Source: Cenarchaeum symbiosum A (GTDB lineage Archaea > Thermoproteota > Nitrososphaeria > Nitrososphaerales > Nitrosopumilaceae). From it: a stretch of DNA of 64,000 nucleotides. Position 1 is the stretch's first letter. Every line of letters starts with the position of its first letter. Shown one piece after another: positions 25,692 to 33,978 of the stretch. A program made the translations under genes and the position numbers. The stretch is from assembly GCA_000200715.1 (NCBI GenBank), contig DP000238.1:1018593-1082592 (forward strand), in the 5' to 3' direction. Under the pieces are notes generated by a model. That model was given only the letters and a program-made list of their open reading frames with translations. It did not search any database and was not told the DNA's origin.

Positions 25692-25736
25692 TGGACGGAA
25701 TGCAGCCACCCGGCATATAAAGCCCGGCGTATATCC

Positions 25737-26153
25737 CTAGAGGACCTCTATTCTCAGGGTGCCGCGGCACGACGGGTCCTGCAGGGCCCTTACCATTTTG
25801 CGCGGGACAGAATCCGACGCCCCGTCGCAGCCGACGGCAAGCGTCCGGGGGCAGACAAAGCCGCTCATGCGGACCACGATATCGTCTGCATGGGAGAGCT
25901 CCAGCCCTGCGTGGCCCCTGCCTGTCACCGCGTGTGACATGCCAGATGCCAGTATTGTACACCGCACCCGGGAGCCCGGGTCCCGGAGTTTCTGCTTCAT
26001 CTGTTCCGGGAGCCCGCTGCACCCGCAGTCGGCCCCCACGCCCACTATGCAGTCGCCTGCAACTCCGAGCTCATCCTCGCGGGTTATCTCGATTGTGCTC
26101 CTGTGAAGCGACCGGACGTTTGCGTGTCCCCGAAAGCCGATCTCAAACATCAA
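25737..26153 (-). CDS. DUF371 family protein
   Basis: 138 aa. It begins 'FEIGFRGHANVRSLHRSTIEITRE' in pattern, with 'DCIVGVGADCG' near residue 34: the F-x-GH, T-x-E-x-T and GDCI-GV-A blocks are characteristic of archaeal DUF371. No function is established for the family. The start could be the first or second of two adjacent ATG codons. The next small gene (25691) is on the same strand 45 nt downstream with its own promoter. Confidence 0.82.
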   Translation of the reverse strand: MMFEIGFRGHANVRSLHRSTIEITREDELGVAGDCIVGVGADCGCSGLPEQMKQKLRDPGSRVRCTILASGMSHAVTGRGHAGLELSHADDIVVRMSGFVCPRTLAVGCDGASDSVPRKMVRALQDPSCRGTLRIEVL

Positions 26154-26310
26154 CTATGAAGGGCGCATACCATGGGAAAATAACCCTTCGGTTCCGGGCC
26201 GCACCTGTGGGATGGGCCGTCCAGAAAGCCGGCATGGCCGCGGATCATCCCCCGGGACATCAGCACGGCCGCTCAAAAATCCTTATAACAGGTTTGCACG
26301 GGCAGAGGCC

Positions 26311-26958
26311 ATGCCAAGATCTGCGTATGTGCTGGCCGGATCTGCCGCGGTACTTGCACTGCTGGCGCTCGTCCCCGCCGCCTCGTTCTCACCGCCGGAT
26401 GCCGGCGCCCCTGCATTCTACGGCATGGCCGAGATGGTGCACAGGGGGGCAGACGGCGAGACGATCTCGTCACATACAGTCCATAACAGGCTGCTGGATG
26501 TAGGTGAGCAAGTCACAATTGGACTGGTGTTTGGGGACTTTGATGCAATACACAGGCCAAGCATCATCTGTATAACCGACGAGGGCGGGGTTGATTTCCT
26601 GGCCGATGACATGTCAGAGGATACAGATGCCGACGATCTCAATCCAAGCATGGATTTCGGTGGTGACGAATCGATACCGGAGACAGATACCTGCATAGAT
26701 GCCGATATTGACACTTCAACGGACACAAGCATGGCAGTAATGACCGCCGAGTTTACCGGGGGAGACAACCTCAATGCAGGCCAGTCGGTACAATCGATCG
26801 TCATCTGCACCACCTCGCAGCAGCCTGTCACGTCCCGGGTAAGCTGCGCAAACGCAGGCTTTGCATTCGCAGCCATCGGCGTGCCCCCGACTCTCGTTGG
26901 GGACACCGAAACGCTGGGCATAACATACACCTTTGATCTTAGATCCGACAGCAGCTAG
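26311..26958 (+). CDS. Secreted protein, paralog family A, member 2
   Basis: 215 aa from ATG 26311. A signal peptide covers about residues 1-25. It shares with the 21755 protein 'FYGMAEMVHRGADGE' (about 35-49), 'HTVHNRLLDVGE' and a terminal 'LGITYTFDL'. The middle is very Asp-rich and contains paired Cys. Likely an acidic, beta-rich extracellular or cell-surface protein. CTTATAACA about 27 nt upstream supports the start over the longer open frame from 26212. Confidence 0.75.
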   Translation: MPRSAYVLAGSAAVLALLALVPAASFSPPDAGAPAFYGMAEMVHRGADGETISSHTVHNRLLDVGEQVTIGLVFGDFDAIHRPSIICITDEGGVDFLADDMSEDTDADDLNPSMDFGGDESIPETDTCIDADIDTSTDTSMAVMTAEFTGGDNLNAGQSVQSIVICTTSQQPVTSRVSCANAGFAFAAIGVPPTLVGDTETLGITYTFDLRSDSS

Positions 26959-27086
26959 GCGGGATCCTCCACGGTATACAATTCATGCCCTGCAGTTCCG
27001 GGGCCCGCTCTTTGGGTAGATTCCACCCCGGCAGGGATATCACACCCGATCAGGCAGGCCCCACAGGGATCACGGCAGGTGCCGCC

Positions 27087-27114
27087 CCGGGAACCCCGTT
27101 CCAAGGGGTCCCGG
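27087..27114 (+). other. GC-rich hairpin in the 26959-27177 intergenic region
   Basis: CCGGGAACCCC (27087-27097) can pair with GGGGTCCCGG (27105-27114) with one bulged A. It lies about 130 nt after the secreted protein gene and 64 nt before the proteasome gene. Two copies of GATCAGGCAGG (about 27048 and 27114) flank it as a direct repeat. Possibly a terminator or a small RNA; no more can be said. Confidence 0.35.
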
Positions 27115-27177
27115 ATCAGGCAGGTTTTGAAACAGGGCAAGCTAGGCTTAAATTAACGCTACAAGGGCCGTGCTCAC

Positions 27178-27915
27178 ATGCTACCCGCGCAGCAGGGATA
27201 CGACAGGGCAATCACGGTCTTTTCCCCAGATGGCAGGCTCTACCAGGTGGAATACGCCATAGAGACCGTCAGGCGCGGGACCATAGCGGTGGGCGTAAAG
27301 TCGACCGGGGGGATAGTGATAGCAGTCGAGGAGAAGCCGCGCAGGCTGCAGATATCCGATACGATACAAAAGATATTCCAGGTGGACGACCATTTGGGGG
27401 TGGCTGCAGCCGGGTACATACCGGATGCGCGCAGCCAGGTGGAGAACGCGAGGTTCTTTTCCCAGAGCAATCGCATGATGTATGACGAATCAGTCGAGGT
27501 TGAGGCCGTTGCAAAGCATCTCGCGGACCAGTGCCAGCAGTTCACCCAGTATGCCGGAGTGAGGCCGTTTGGCGTCGCCCTGATAATAGGCGGCGTGGAC
27601 GACGGTGGAAAGGGGCAGCTATTCCTTACTGATCCGAGCGGGACCTACATATCGTACGATGCGATAGCGATAGGGGCGGGATCCGAGCAGGTGACCGAGT
27701 TTCTGGAGAAATCCTACAAGCCGGGGTCCATGGAGGACGCGGCGGTACTGGCGGCAGCGGCAATACGGATAGCAGGCGAGGAGACGGACACGGAATCGCA
27801 CATCAGGATGGCCCGGGTATCCGCGGATAACAGGCGCTTTGAGATGGTGCCAGATGGAGAGGTTGCCTCTTTTGCCGCCAAGGCGGCAGCAAAGTACCCC
27901 CCGAGGAGCGGGTAG
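27178..27915 (+). CDS. psmA: Proteasome alpha subunit
   Basis: 245 aa. It forms the outer rings of the 20S proteasome. The N-terminus 'GYDRAITVFSPDGRLYQVEYAIE' region (residues 7-29, given here in part as YDRAITVFSPDGR and YQVEYA) is the alpha signature, and 'RRGTIAVGVK' follows. As expected for an alpha subunit there is no N-terminal catalytic Thr. GGCTTAAATTAACG lies about 30 nt before ATG 27178. No beta subunit is in the window. Confidence 0.95.
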   Translation: MLPAQQGYDRAITVFSPDGRLYQVEYAIETVRRGTIAVGVKSTGGIVIAVEEKPRRLQISDTIQKIFQVDDHLGVAAAGYIPDARSQVENARFFSQSNRMMYDESVEVEAVAKHLADQCQQFTQYAGVRPFGVALIIGGVDDGGKGQLFLTDPSGTYISYDAIAIGAGSEQVTEFLEKSYKPGSMEDAAVLAAAAIRIAGEETDTESHIRMARVSADNRRFEMVPDGEVASFAAKAAAKYPPRSG

Positions 27916-27951
27916 AACCGTTTTTTAGCGGGATCCATCAGGGCCCGCTAC

Positions 27952-28749
27952 ATGGAACTATCAGTGGCTATACCGGATTCCTGCCTTGCAGATGAATCGA
28001 CCCAGATGGACAAGTCGAGAAAGGCGTCTGTTATAGCCAGGGCGTGCTCTGTATTCGGGGTATCTGCTGTATACGTGTACAAGGACGGAGGCGGGGACGG
28101 CAGGCTGCTGACCACGATACTCCGGTATTTGGAGACCCCGCCGTTTTTGAGAAAGAGGTTGTTTCCCCGGATAAACGAGCTAAAGTATGCGGGGGTGCTC
28201 AGCCCATTGAGGATACCAAGCCATACTGCATCGTCGGACCCAAAGTCGGTATCCCGCGGGGATGTAAGGGAGGGTGTAGTGCTCTCCAAGGGGGGAAGAA
28301 AGTTTGTCGACATAGGCCTGGGCAGGCCTGTTCCATATTCGGGGCAGACTATACCGCCAAAGAGGGTGACGGTCCGGTTTGAGAGGGCGCCGCCTGACCC
28401 TGTAATCAGGGAGATACCAAGGGAGGAGGCCGGCGCATACTGGGGGTACAGGGTAAAAGAGAGGGGCCGGCTCGGCGAGCTGCTCTCCGGATGGAAGGGC
28501 AGGATAATACTTACATCGAGAAAGGGCTCGGCGATAAGCCAGTCGGGGATACGCAGCTATGCTGGAACAGGGGAGGTCCTGGTGGTCTTTGGGTCGACAG
28601 ACAAGGGGATACACGGGATGCTCGGCGGGGGAACAGGCAGGGTGCAAAATGCAAGGGTGCTCAACTTTTTCCCCGGACAGTCGTCTGAGACTGTAAGGCT
28701 TGAGGAGGCCATGCTTGGGACATTTGCGATACTAAGGTCAGGGGTATGA
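27952..28749 (+). CDS. SPOUT-class RNA methyltransferase (DUF171 family)
   Basis: 265 aa. 'ELSVAIPDS' at the start, 'ARACSVFGVSAVYVYKD' (about 30-46), 'LKYAGVLSPLRIPSH' and the C-terminal 'VLVVFGSTDKGIHGML' and 'LNFFPGQSSETVRLEEA' are the hallmarks of the archaeal/eukaryotic C9orf114-like SPOUT family, in which the trefoil knot at the C-terminus binds SAM. An OB-like insertion lies near 100-150. The target RNA is unknown. The TGA overlaps the ATG of a 32-aa gene (ATGA). Confidence 0.85.
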   Translation: MELSVAIPDSCLADESTQMDKSRKASVIARACSVFGVSAVYVYKDGGGDGRLLTTILRYLETPPFLRKRLFPRINELKYAGVLSPLRIPSHTASSDPKSVSRGDVREGVVLSKGGRKFVDIGLGRPVPYSGQTIPPKRVTVRFERAPPDPVIREIPREEAGAYWGYRVKERGRLGELLSGWKGRIILTSRKGSAISQSGIRSYAGTGEVLVVFGSTDKGIHGMLGGGTGRVQNARVLNFFPGQSSETVRLEEAMLGTFAILRSGV

Positions 28750-28844
28750 AAGATGTCAGGTTTTTGATAATGGCTGCAGCAATGGGCGTGCTCGGCGTGA
28801 TAATAGGGGCGGCAGTAATACTAGATGCGATAGGCAGGTTATAG
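28746..28844 (+). CDS. Small single-helix membrane protein (32 aa)
   Basis: 33 codons from ATG 28746 to TAG 28844, overlapping the SPOUT gene stop as ATGA, so translationally coupled. The product is KDVR plus one long hydrophobic helix (Met/Ala/Gly/Ile/Val-rich, about residues 5-27) and a short 'DAIGRL' end. Its stop is immediately followed by the convergent wecC stop. Function unknown. Confidence 0.6.
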   Translation: MKDVRFLIMAAAMGVLGVIIGAAVILDAIGRL

Positions 28845-30194
28845 TCATCCGCCGAGCCTGACCAGCCGGGTTGATGAGGCAGAGTTTGGGGCCAGTATCG
28901 ACTGGCAGTCGTATATGAAGGGGACCTCGGATTTTAGGTATATCTCGGATATTCTTGGGGCGGCAGCTTCATGGTGCTGCACTATGCAGAGGCAGTCAGT
29001 CCCCTTTACTGTTCTTGCATCCAGGGTTTCAATGGCCGCCCAGTCCGCCCTGCCCCTGTTCTCAGCGAGGTACTTTGCGGCCAGGCCCACGTTGAAGAAC
29101 GGGTCGTACCCCTGGACTGTAAAGCCGCGGCGGGATAGCTCGTCTGCCACCTTGAAGCCGGGTGAATCCCTCATGTCCTCGACGTTTGCCTTGTAGGCTA
29201 GCCCGCAGACTATGATCCTCCCGTCAAGGCCGAGCTCGTCCAGGGCTGACCCTATGCGGTCGGCCACGTATGCAGGCATTCCCCCGTTGACCTCGAGTGC
29301 GCCATCTATCATGGAATGGGCAGAGCCCAATCCCCGGGCCGACTCCAATAGAAAGCGGGGATCCTTTGGTATGCAGTGGCCCCCCGCGCCGGCGCCCGGA
29401 TAATGAGGGATAAACCCGAATGGCTTTGTCGATGCAGCATCTATTACATCCCGCGCGCTTATTCCCAGCCGGTCGCACAGCATGGCGAGCTCGTTTACCA
29501 GGGATATGTTGACCAGCCGGAAGGCGTTCTCGAACGACTTTACAACCTCGGCCGTCCGCGGCGAGCCCACCCGGGACAATACGCCTCCGTTGACGTGCCC
29601 GTATACCTGCAGGGCAATCCGGTGGGTGTAATCATCAGACGAATATATCACGCGCGGTATGCCCTCCATGCCCCATTCCTTGTTGGCTGGATCTACCCTC
29701 TCGGGGCAGAAGCACAATCCATAGTCCTCCCCCACTTTGTGCCCGCGCGATTCAATCATATTGCGAACCATCTCGGTGGTCCCCACCTCGACGCTGCTCT
29801 CCAGTATGAGGACATCGCCTCTCCTCGACACGGAAAGAAACGATTCTGCCGCGGCCTTTACATGCACGGCAGAATCCGAGCCCCATCCGGGCAGCGGAGT
29901 CGGGACGCAGATCATCCCTACTTTGGGGTCCGACGAGCGCCCGGGTGCCGCATGCAGGCCGAGTTTTCCGCTGCCCATAACTTCCTCGAATTTTTTTGCC
30001 ATGGGAAGCTCGGTATCTACAAGCTCGCCCTCAGAAAGGCGCTGGATCCGCCCGGGGTTGGTGTCTATCCCGTTTACCCTCACCCCGCCGGAGGAGAGCC
30101 GAACTGCAAGCGGGAATCCAACATACCCTAGGCCGAATATATCGACCGAGAATTTGCCCGCCTCTACGAGTTCCGCGCTCTCCTGCAGCTTCAC
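28845..30194 (-). CDS. wecC: UDP-N-acetyl-D-mannosamine dehydrogenase (nucleotide-sugar dehydrogenase)
   Basis: 449 aa, GTG start. It oxidizes a UDP-hexosamine at C6 to the uronate. The Rossmann site is 'IFGLGYVGFPLA' (about 19-30). 'FENAFRLVNISLVNELA' and the catalytic Cys in 'GAGAGGHCIPKDPRF' (about residue 270) are typical; 'AYKANVEDMRDSP' is the C-terminal UDP-binding motif. Next to the UDP-GlcNAc 2-epimerase, so the product is most likely UDP-ManNAcA. Last gene of the minus-strand glycan operon (33661 down to 28845). Confidence 0.9.
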   Translation of the reverse strand: MKLQESAELVEAGKFSVDIFGLGYVGFPLAVRLSSGGVRVNGIDTNPGRIQRLSEGELVDTELPMAKKFEEVMGSGKLGLHAAPGRSSDPKVGMICVPTPLPGWGSDSAVHVKAAAESFLSVSRRGDVLILESSVEVGTTEMVRNMIESRGHKVGEDYGLCFCPERVDPANKEWGMEGIPRVIYSSDDYTHRIALQVYGHVNGGVLSRVGSPRTAEVVKSFENAFRLVNISLVNELAMLCDRLGISARDVIDAASTKPFGFIPHYPGAGAGGHCIPKDPRFLLESARGLGSAHSMIDGALEVNGGMPAYVADRIGSALDELGLDGRIIVCGLAYKANVEDMRDSPGFKVADELSRRGFTVQGYDPFFNVGLAAKYLAENRGRADWAAIETLDARTVKGTDCLCIVQHHEAAAPRISEIYLKSEVPFIYDCQSILAPNSASSTRLVRLGG

Positions 30195-30245
30195 GTGAAC
30201 AGTGCAATGCCGGAGTTATTTTTACTTGCTGATCCGCCCCTTGCA

Positions 30246-31286
30246 TCAGGCCCCAAGAAATCTCGCTATCCGGGCACCTGCGCCGCCCCTACCGTATGGG
30301 TAACTCCGCGATGCAAGGCGCGGGTTCTGTGCCGCCTCCCTTATCGCGCGCGAGACCGCCGTATCTGACAGGCCGACCAATGTGGAGAGGTCGCCGAGCC
30401 CCTCGGGCCTGTCGCTGCTCTTGCGCAATACAAGCACCCTCTTTCTTATTGCGGGCGCGGTGGCCTCCTCTTGGAGGCCGCCAGAGTCCGTCACCACAAA
30501 CAGGCACCCCTGTAATAGGCCCAGCATCTCGAGATACCCTTGTGCATCCAGCAGCTCTACATTGGGCGCCCGCTCGAGCATCTTGTACAGTCCAAAGCGT
30601 TGCAGCCTGTCCGCTGTGCGCGGATGGACCGGAAAGACCACCTCCTCTCCCGACATGACAATTCCCCGCAGTATGCTATTCAGTATGCGTCGGTCGTCCA
30701 CGTTCTCCTGCCGGTGTAAAGTTAGCAGGATCTTGCCCGGGCGCCCGGACTTGGCAGCTCCCGCATACATGTTGACTGCATCTATGGCGGTATTCCCCGT
30801 TATTACAATCCTGCCGTGCACGCCTTCTGATGTGAGGTTGGACCTGGCGGATTTCGTGGGCGCAAAGAGCATCTCAGACAGATGGTCGACGGCCACCCTG
30901 TTGTACTCTTCGGGCATCCTCCAGTCGCGGCTCCGGAGCCCCGCCTCTACATGGAATACGGGTATGCCGCACCTTACTGCCGCCACGGCTCCCGCCAATA
31001 CAGTATCGGTGTCACCCTGGACCACCACTGCATCCGGCCTGTCCTCTTCCAGTATGCGGGCAAGCCCTTGAATCATGTGGCCCGTCCTTGCGGCGGGCCC
31101 GCCACGCGGCGCTATGGAATATCCGGGTTCCGGCAGCCCCAGCTGGCGCATAAAGAGCCTCCCCATGTTGTAGTCTTTATGCTGGCCCGTAAACACGGTA
31201 TAGTGCCTGCGCCTACCGAGACATTTTATCACGGGGGCGAGCTTGATTATCTCGGGCCTTGTGCCCATTATTATGGCCGGCTTCAT
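30246..31286 (-). CDS. wecB: UDP-N-acetylglucosamine 2-epimerase (non-hydrolysing)
   Basis: 346 aa. It converts UDP-GlcNAc to UDP-ManNAc. Motifs: 'GTRPEIIKLAPVI' (about 8-20), 'FTGQHKDYNM', 'VQGDTDTVLAGA' (about 94-105), 'HVEAGLRSRDW' and 'VVTDSGGLQEEA' near residue 270. It starts 9 nt after the stop of the upstream glycosyltransferase gene, whose last codons are a G12 tract; a one-base loss there would make the upstream stop overlap this ATG as ATGA. Supplies the substrate of wecC. Confidence 0.92.
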   Translation of the reverse strand: MKPAIIMGTRPEIIKLAPVIKCLGRRRHYTVFTGQHKDYNMGRLFMRQLGLPEPGYSIAPRGGPAARTGHMIQGLARILEEDRPDAVVVQGDTDTVLAGAVAAVRCGIPVFHVEAGLRSRDWRMPEEYNRVAVDHLSEMLFAPTKSARSNLTSEGVHGRIVITGNTAIDAVNMYAGAAKSGRPGKILLTLHRQENVDDRRILNSILRGIVMSGEEVVFPVHPRTADRLQRFGLYKMLERAPNVELLDAQGYLEMLGLLQGCLFVVTDSGGLQEEATAPAIRKRVLVLRKSSDRPEGLGDLSTLVGLSDTAVSRAIREAAQNPRLASRSYPYGRGGAGARIARFLGA

Positions 31287-31295
31287 GTGAGATGC

Positions 31296-32426
31296 CTACC
31301 CCCCCCCCCCAGTTACCATCTCTGTGATAATCCGGGCGTTTCCTGCCTCTGTCTTTTTGACGTCGAATATTGCTGCCGTCTCTTGGACCCTGCGAGAGTA
31401 CTTTGCGCGCAGCGCCGGATCGCGCAGGAGGCCATTTATCCTGTCGGCAAAAGACCGCGGGTTGTCGTCCGCGTACACGACGGCGCTGCCAAACCCCTCA
31501 AACTCCTCCTTGGCCTGCGGGACCACAACAGGTACACCTGCCGCCATCGACTCTATTACCGGTATGGCAAGGTTGCCAAGCTCCGGCTTGTACCCCATGG
31601 CAAAGACGTCGGCTGACCGGTAATAGCCGTGTATGGAACTGTTGGGCACGGACCCTTTGAAGGTGACCCTGTCCGCAATGCCCTCGGACGCCGCCAGGGC
31701 CTCGAGCTCCCCGCGCATCTCCCCGTCGCCTATTATGAGCAGGTGTGCGTCTATGTCTTTCATGGCCCGGATCACGGTGTCAAGACCCTTGACGGCAGTG
31801 AGCCTTCCAACGGAGAGCACAAGCGGGCGGGGCAGCGACTCGTTCCTGCCGCCTTCTGAGAACTTTGCCAGGTCTACACCGTTGTGTATTATGTCCAGCT
31901 TGGCCTCGTGTCCGTGCCTCCTCACATAGGGCGTTATGCTGTCATACACTGCAATTATCCTGTCGGCGCTCTCCAGGACGTACGGCTCGATGAACCTGCC
32001 CGTGTAGACGTGCACCAGGTACTTTGGGAGGCTCCTCCGCCTGAGAAACTGCCTGCTGCCGTCGAGCTGTGTGTGCAGGCGCACAAGGAATGGGACTCCC
32101 AGTCTGCGGGCGCACCGGGCTCCAAGGTACCCCCCGTACAGGGCATTGTACGAGATTATTACATCGGGCCTTGCAGCACGCACCTCCTCCACGGTCCTGC
32201 GCGCCTTGGAGCGCACGTTGAACAGGTTCGCCCTCCCCATGCAGTGTATCTCCACCTTTGCATCCCCGCACATCATCTGCACCTCCCGGGGCTCGAGATC
32301 CACCTCCGAGGGCGGGAAGAAGAATATCTCGTCAAAAACGTTCCCAGGGTTGTAATAACGCGGAATCCAGTATCCTTTTTTTACATGGGACGAGAGGGGC
32401 CCGTTGGGAAATATGCAAGCTCGCAC
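31296..32426 (-). CDS. GT4-family glycosyltransferase, paralog 1 (tandem copy)
   Basis: 376 aa from GTG 32426. A GT-B retaining glycosyltransferase: 'LVLSVGRLTAVKGLDTVIRAM' region near residue 190 (SVGRLTAVKG) starts the nucleotide-sugar domain; 'GYYRSADVFAMGYKPE' and 'PVIESMAAGVPVV' hold the acidic ExxxxxG/E motif. It is closely similar along its length to the next gene (32519) and to 38077; all begin 'RACIFPN-PL', which with ATAAAATA about 26 nt upstream fixes the start. The last four codons before TAG are GGG (a G12 run). Confidence 0.88.
   Translation of the reverse strand: MRACIFPNGPLSSHVKKGYWIPRYYNPGNVFDEIFFFPPSEVDLEPREVQMMCGDAKVEIHCMGRANLFNVRSKARRTVEEVRAARPDVIISYNALYGGYLGARCARRLGVPFLVRLHTQLDGSRQFLRRRSLPKYLVHVYTGRFIEPYVLESADRIIAVYDSITPYVRRHGHEAKLDIIHNGVDLAKFSEGGRNESLPRPLVLSVGRLTAVKGLDTVIRAMKDIDAHLLIIGDGEMRGELEALAASEGIADRVTFKGSVPNSSIHGYYRSADVFAMGYKPELGNLAIPVIESMAAGVPVVVPQAKEEFEGFGSAVVYADDNPRSFADRINGLLRDPALRAKYSRRVQETAAIFDVKKTEAGNARIITEMVTGGGG
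31299..31310. repeat. G12 homopolymer at the 3' end of a glycosyltransferase gene
   Basis: Twelve C on the plus strand, read as four GGG codons just before the TAG of the minus-strand gene. Such tracts are prone to slippage. Loss of one base makes the frame end in a TGA overlapping the wecB ATG; gain of one reads on past the normal stop. Confidence 0.85.
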
Positions 32427-32518
32427 GGGCCCCCGCACACCCGCCGAGTATTTTATCCTTGGCAGGAAAATATTGCGAGTGTTTATCCCACCATTACTGA
32501 TGCCGGGCCGCGTGGGAT

Positions 32519-33661
32519 TCACTGCGCGCTGTGTACATCTGCGCCCGATACCAGATCCGCCACTATCCGGGCGTGTCTTGCCTCCAGCTTTCTGACGTCA
32601 AATATTACTGCATTCTCCCTGACTCTGTCAGAATACTCTGCACGGAGCACTGGATCACGCAGGAGGCTGTTTATCCTGTCGGCAAACGATCGTGGGTTGT
32701 CGTCCGCGTACAAGACAGCACTGCTGAATCCTTCAAACTCCTCCTTGGCCTGTGGGATCACAACAGGTACTCCCGCCGCCATCGACTCTATCACTGGTAT
32801 GGCAAGGTTGCCGAGCTCCGACTTGTATCCCATGGCAAAGACGTCGGCCGACCTGTAATAGTCGTGTATGGAGCTGTTGGGCACGGACCTCTTGAAGATG
32901 ATCTTCTCCGCCACGCCCTCGGATTCAGCGAGGGCCGCAAGCTCCCCGCGCATCTCCCCGTCGCCTATTATGAGCAAGTGTGCGTCTACGTCCCGCATGG
33001 CCCGGATCACTGTCTCGTGACCCTTGACAGCCGTGAGCCGTCCTACAGAGAGCACAAGTGGGCTGGGCAACGACTCGATTCTGCTCCCCTTTGAGAACTT
33101 CTCAAGGTCTACGCCGTTGTGTATTATGTCCAATTTGGACTCGTATCCGTGCCTCCGCACATAGGGTGTTATGCTGCTGTACACGGCGGTTATCCTGTCG
33201 GCGCTCTTCAAGACATACGGCTCGATGAACCTGCCTGTGTACACGTGCACTAAGTACTTTGGCAGGTTCCTGCGCCAGAGGAATCTCCTGCTACCATCCA
33301 GCTGGGTGTGTAGCTGCACAATAAACGGGACGCCCAAGCTGCGGGCGCACCGGGCGCCAAGGTATCCGCCATACAGTGCATTGTACGAGATTATTACGTC
33401 TGGTCTTGCCGTTCGCACCTCCTCCACGGCCCTGCGCGCCTTGGCACGCACGTTAAACAGGTTCGTTCTCCCCATACAGCATATCTCTACTCTTGCATCC
33501 CCACACATCATCTGCACCTCCCGGGGCTCAAGGTCTCTCTCCGATGGAGAAAAGAAGAATATCTCATCAAAGATGTTCCCGGGGTTATAATGACGAGGTA
33601 TCCAATATCCCTTTTCGACGTGGGACGAAAGAGGGTCATTAGGAAATATACAAGCCCGCAT
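32519..33661 (-). CDS. GT4-family glycosyltransferase, paralog 2 (tandem copy)
   Basis: 380 aa from ATG 33661. Near-duplicate of the downstream gene: the same 'RACIFPNDPLSSHV' start, 'GYWIPRHYNPGN', 'IISYNALYGGYLGARCARS' region, 'LVLSVGRLTAVKG' and 'PVIESMAAGVPVV'. ATAAAATA about 27 nt upstream of ATG 33661 repeats the promoter layout of its paralog, so the ATG eight codons earlier is not used. The 92-nt gap to paralog 1 holds the latter's promoter. Differences are spread evenly, so this is an older tandem duplication. Sugar specificity is unknown. Confidence 0.88.
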   Translation of the reverse strand: MRACIFPNDPLSSHVEKGYWIPRHYNPGNIFDEIFFFSPSERDLEPREVQMMCGDARVEICCMGRTNLFNVRAKARRAVEEVRTARPDVIISYNALYGGYLGARCARSLGVPFIVQLHTQLDGSRRFLWRRNLPKYLVHVYTGRFIEPYVLKSADRITAVYSSITPYVRRHGYESKLDIIHNGVDLEKFSKGSRIESLPSPLVLSVGRLTAVKGHETVIRAMRDVDAHLLIIGDGEMRGELAALAESEGVAEKIIFKRSVPNSSIHDYYRSADVFAMGYKSELGNLAIPVIESMAAGVPVVIPQAKEEFEGFSSAVLYADDNPRSFADRINSLLRDPVLRAEYSDRVRENAVIFDVRKLEARHARIVADLVSGADVHSAQ

Positions 33662-33978
33662 CGGTTCTATGTGCACCAGTCGCATATTTTATTCTTGAGA
33701 GAGATCCAGTCGAGTGCCCGTCCTATGCGGATGTAATCCCGATCAATTTTTCCTCTGCCACACCACCGGGCGCGACCGGAGCACGCACAGCATCCCTCTG
33801 ATCCCACGATAGCGCTGCCTGACTCCATCTGGAATATCCAGGGTATCCATAGCAGGTTATTATGATATTGACTCCCAGTGGAGACGTCCACGTGGGCACC
33901 CAGGCCTAGCAGCCGCACGACATGTATAGCGCCATCAGATTTTCCAAACAATATACCCGGATCCAGCAGATTCCCCAC
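33662..33978. other. Intergenic region between two glycosyltransferase genes
   Basis: Holds the promoter of the 32519 gene (AATAAAATATG near 33690). A 103-codon minus-strand frame (33667-33978) fills it, but its Trp/Cys-rich product shows no motif, starts right after the neighbour's stop and overlaps that promoter. I see it as noncoding or a decayed remnant. Confidence 0.35.

Noticed and set aside
33667-33978. 103-codon minus-strand frame between glycosyltransferases
   Set aside because: Odd composition (many Trp/Cys), covers the next gene's promoter, no recognisable domain.
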